From contig NZ_CP020991.1 in assembly GCF_002874775.1 (NCBI RefSeq), positions 1,121,225 through 1,185,224 of the forward strand: a DNA stretch of 64,000 nt, given 5' to 3'. Source of the DNA: Monoglobus pectinilyticus. Its GTDB lineage: Bacteria > Bacillota > Clostridia > Monoglobales > Monoglobaceae. Positions 61,690 to 64,000 of this stretch are shown here, piece after piece. Each line of letters begins with the position of its first letter. Positions within the stretch are counted from its first letter, which is position 1. The notes under the pieces are model-generated. The model made no database searches, was not told where the DNA came from, and saw only the letters and a program-made list of their open reading frames with translations. The translations under genes and the position numbers were made by a program.

Positions 61690-62632
61690 GAATAATGACA
61701 TACATCATTTAACTTTCTCCGAGTATAAAAACAAATTTAATAATATTTATAATATTTCTGTAAGAGACCTTAAAAACTTAGGAGAAACTGGGCTGGTCTC
61801 AATTGTGTTACCTGTGTATAATGGTGAAAAATACCTAAAACATGCAATAAATTCAGTAATATCACAGAGCTATAAAAAAATAGAATTAATTATTGTCGAT
61901 GATGGTTCAGATGATAAAAGCGGCAGTATTGCCGAAGAATACGCAAAAAATTATAACAATATATTTGTTATTTCTCATAATGCTAACCGCCTCCTTCCGG
62001 CCGCACTTAATTCAGGTTTTAAAATGGCAAAAGGCGAGTATTTAACATGGATAAGCCATGACAATATTTTGCTTCCGAAATTCATAGAAAAAATGGTACA
62101 GGAACTTGATTATTATAAAGACGCCGCTATGGTTTACGGAAATATGAAATTGATTGACAAAAATGGAAACGTATTAAGAGGGAAAGGCTGGTATGAGTAT
62201 CCGCCCATGAGCGGCAATGTAATACTTCCAACCGGAACGGATAATCTAAATATAACTGCCAATAATACTATTGGCGCGGCATTTATGTACAGAGCATCTG
62301 TTGCGGATTTAATCGGCGAGTATTCAGACGATAGGTTTGGTATAGAAGATTATGACTACTGGATGAGAATAAATGAAATTTTCCCCATAAGGCATACTGA
62401 GTTCTCAGAACCTCTTTATCTTTATCGATTTCATGACGATTCGCTGACTTCCAAAGACGAAGAGTTGGGAATAACACTGAACCGGCCTAAGCTCATGGAA
62501 TTTGATGAACTCAGACGAAACTTCCTGCTTCTTCAAAATCAGAAGGACGCTTTAGATGGGAAAGAACTGCTTAAATCAAAGATTGATAAACTTAATTCAA
62601 TAACTTTGGACGAGTTAAAAAAACTTTTATAA
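61643..62632 (+). CDS. Family 2 glycosyltransferase, second
   Basis: 329 residues. VSIVLPVYNGEKYLKHAINS near residue 51 and ELIIVDDGSDDKS near 77 bind the donor. The usual DxD site reads WISHDN near 135, a variant that keeps one Asp. The C-terminus has GIEDYDYWMRINE near 233, the typical ED motif of bactoprenol-linked glycan transferases. Overlaps the previous gene by 47 bp. Start could be GTG 61643 or ATG 61652; the ribosome site AAGGAA suits either. Likely works in the same surface-glycan pathway. Confidence 0.82.
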   Translation: MKKMALLNWLTRFANKNNDIHHLTFSEYKNKFNNIYNISVRDLKNLGETGLVSIVLPVYNGEKYLKHAINSVISQSYKKIELIIVDDGSDDKSGSIAEEYAKNYNNIFVISHNANRLLPAALNSGFKMAKGEYLTWISHDNILLPKFIEKMVQELDYYKDAAMVYGNMKLIDKNGNVLRGKGWYEYPPMSGNVILPTGTDNLNITANNTIGAAFMYRASVADLIGEYSDDRFGIEDYDYWMRINEIFPIRHTEFSEPLYLYRFHDDSLTSKDEELGITLNRPKLMEFDELRRNFLLLQNQKDALDGKELLKSKIDKLNSITLDELKKLL

Positions 62633-63013
62633 CTATTTTGAAAATATTTGAAATTAATTTTTTTATTTGTACATATTTTAATTTAGGTCATAATATTATT
62701 GATACAGAATTGTCAAATAATTTTTACTGTATTAAATATAAATTTCTGTTTAAAATCTCAAATTTTTTGTTGATTTTGGCAAAAGTTAAAAAAAAGTTTC
62801 TCCAACCACAAGATATGACGTTTTTTGCTCATATTAAATAATATTATTTATCAATACGTACAAAAATGAAAAGTATATTTTGTGCAACTTTCTGAGCATT
62901 TAAAATAGACAAAAATTTCTAATTATGATAAAATAAACTTGTATAAAATATATAATAATTCTATAAGTATTGTTTTAATATGGAGCAGAATAAATTTTTA
63001 GGAGAACACAATT
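62633..63013. other. AT-rich intergenic region
   Basis: No supported gene. A 67-residue Phe-rich open frame lies here but has no ribosome site. The end holds TTTTTAGGAG, the ribosome site of the branching enzyme gene. Confidence 0.45.
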
Positions 63014-64000
63014 ATGAATGATTTTGACATTTACAAAAACGGAAAAAAGAGGGATGCCGGAACCTATATAGACGATGCTCCAATGTATTTGTTTAACCAG
63101 GGAGTAAACTACGAATCCTACCGTATGCTGGGAGCCCACAGGGGCAAGTCATTTTCCGGAAAAGACGGTTATTTGTTTGCTGTTTGGGCGCCTCATGCAA
63201 AAAGCGTATCCGTAGTTTGTGACGGAAACGGATGGGACAGAAACAAGGGCAGAATGTACAAACATATGGATTTTGGGATATGGGAAGTTTTTTTGGAAGG
63301 AATTGAACCGGGACAGTGCTATAAATATAGTATTGAAACATTCCGCGGAGATATATTTCTTAAATCAGACCCATACGCATTCTATAGCGAAGTCAGACCG
63401 GCCAACGCATCTATCACAACTGAACTTGACTATGAATGGAATGACAAAAAATGGATAGATAAACGGACAAAAACAGAGCCTTATGACAAACCTATAAACA
63501 TTTATGAAATGCACTTTTCATCATGGAAAACGCACGAGGACGGAAGCTATTTAACTTATACCGAAATGGCGGACGAACTTATTCCGTATGTGAAAAAGAT
63601 GGGCTACACGCATATTGAGGTTATGCCTCTCTCAGAATATCCGTTTGACGCATCATGGGGATACCAGGTTACAGGTTATTACAGCGCAAACAGCCGGTTT
63701 GGAAGACCTGAAGAACTCAAATACTTTATCGACAAATGCCATCAAAATGATATTGGGGTAATAATGGACTGGGTTCCGGCACATTTTCCGAAAGACGGCT
63801 TTGCCCTTGCCAAATTTGACGGCGAATGCCTGTTTGAACATCCTGACAGCAGGAGAGGCGAACATAAAGAATGGGGCACCTTAGTATTTGACTGGACAAA
63901 GACAGAAATTTGGTCATTTCTAATTTCCAACGCCTTATTTTGGCTGCAGGAATTCCATTTCGACGGCTTGAGAGTTGACGCCGTATCCAGCATGTTATAT
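63014..64000 (+). CDS. glgB: 1,4-alpha-glucan branching enzyme (partial, runs off the window)
   Basis: 329 codons to the window edge, no stop. It makes alpha-1,6 branches in glycogen. The N-terminal CBM48 domain is at about residues 35-115 (GYLFAVWAPHAKSVSVV), and the GH13 barrel begins with NIYEMHFSSWK near 160. Catalytic-region motifs seen are DWVPAHFPKDG near 252, with the glucosidase-conserved Asp and His, and FDGLRVDAVSSMLY at the very end, which includes the nucleophile Asp. AGGAG lies 9 bp before the ATG. Neighbouring glycogen genes would lie beyond 64 kb. Confidence 0.9.
   Translation, partial: MNDFDIYKNGKKRDAGTYIDDAPMYLFNQGVNYESYRMLGAHRGKSFSGKDGYLFAVWAPHAKSVSVVCDGNGWDRNKGRMYKHMDFGIWEVFLEGIEPGQCYKYSIETFRGDIFLKSDPYAFYSEVRPANASITTELDYEWNDKKWIDKRTKTEPYDKPINIYEMHFSSWKTHEDGSYLTYTEMADELIPYVKKMGYTHIEVMPLSEYPFDASWGYQVTGYYSANSRFGRPEELKYFIDKCHQNDIGVIMDWVPAHFPKDGFALAKFDGECLFEHPDSRRGEHKEWGTLVFDWTKTEIWSFLISNALFWLQEFHFDGLRVDAVSSMLY

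Noticed and set aside
62638-62841. 67-residue Phe/Lys-rich open frame
   Set aside because: No ribosome site, composition of random AT-rich DNA, no recognisable domain.

Overview
The window reads as the chromosome of a low-GC Gram-positive anaerobe of the class Clostridia, probably a gut species. The grounds are the AT-rich Bacillota-type promoters (TTGACA-17-TATAAT) and strong AGGAGG ribosome sites, a T-box in front of thrS, a PPi-type phosphofructokinase, a secreted GH95 fucosidase and many clostridial mobile-element genes. No species name can be supported.

Layout. 1-8.4 kb: 3' end of tmRNA, an orphan barstar-like gene, small accessory genes, a repeat cluster, the GH95 gene with a divergent MocR regulator, and tRNA-Pro. 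8.7-11.1 kb: an ABC exporter cassette with a membrane-anchored XRE regulator. 11.8-18.4 kb: one phosphate operon, pstS-pstC-pstA-pstB-phoU-phoB-phoR. 18.7-22.3 kb: mreB-like gene, HU and guaB with a folded leader. 22.5-25.3 kb: more copies of the 1.4-2.2 kb repeat, with two XRE regulators and a SLOG-like protein. 25.6-34.3 kb: PPi-phosphofructokinase, thrS, an alanine/sodium symporter, proB and a DMT exporter, and a LysR regulator.

34,388-56,681 is an integrative mobilizable element of about 22.3 kb inserted at the 3' end of rpsI. A 17-bp direct repeat marks both ends. The original rpsI terminator is stranded at the far (left) end. The right third carries integrase, repressor, relaxase, MobC, TnpV and small replication/HTH genes. 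The left two thirds carry a defence island that matches BREX type 4: brxP (PAPS-reductase/ferredoxin/DUF4007), brxC, pglZ and brxL. To this core are added an unrecognised ~950-residue first gene, a CxxC zinc-ribbon protein, a dedicated cysteine desulfurase and a WYL regulator. The desulfurase beside a PAPS-reductase-type protein suggests sulfur-based DNA marking.

56.7-64 kb: rpsI-rplM, a secreted copper-amine-oxidase-stalk protein, tRNA-Thr, a Wzt-like ABC ATPase with two GT2 glycosyltransferases, and the start of a glycogen branching enzyme that runs off the edge.

Caution: four genes (proB, the first BREX-island gene, brxC and the 57.9 kb secreted protein) each carry one apparent single-base frameshift, and two genes have ATA where ATG is expected. 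Either there is real decay or phase variation, or the assembly has base errors. The brxC shift lies exactly on an A AAA AAG slippery heptamer in the -1 direction.
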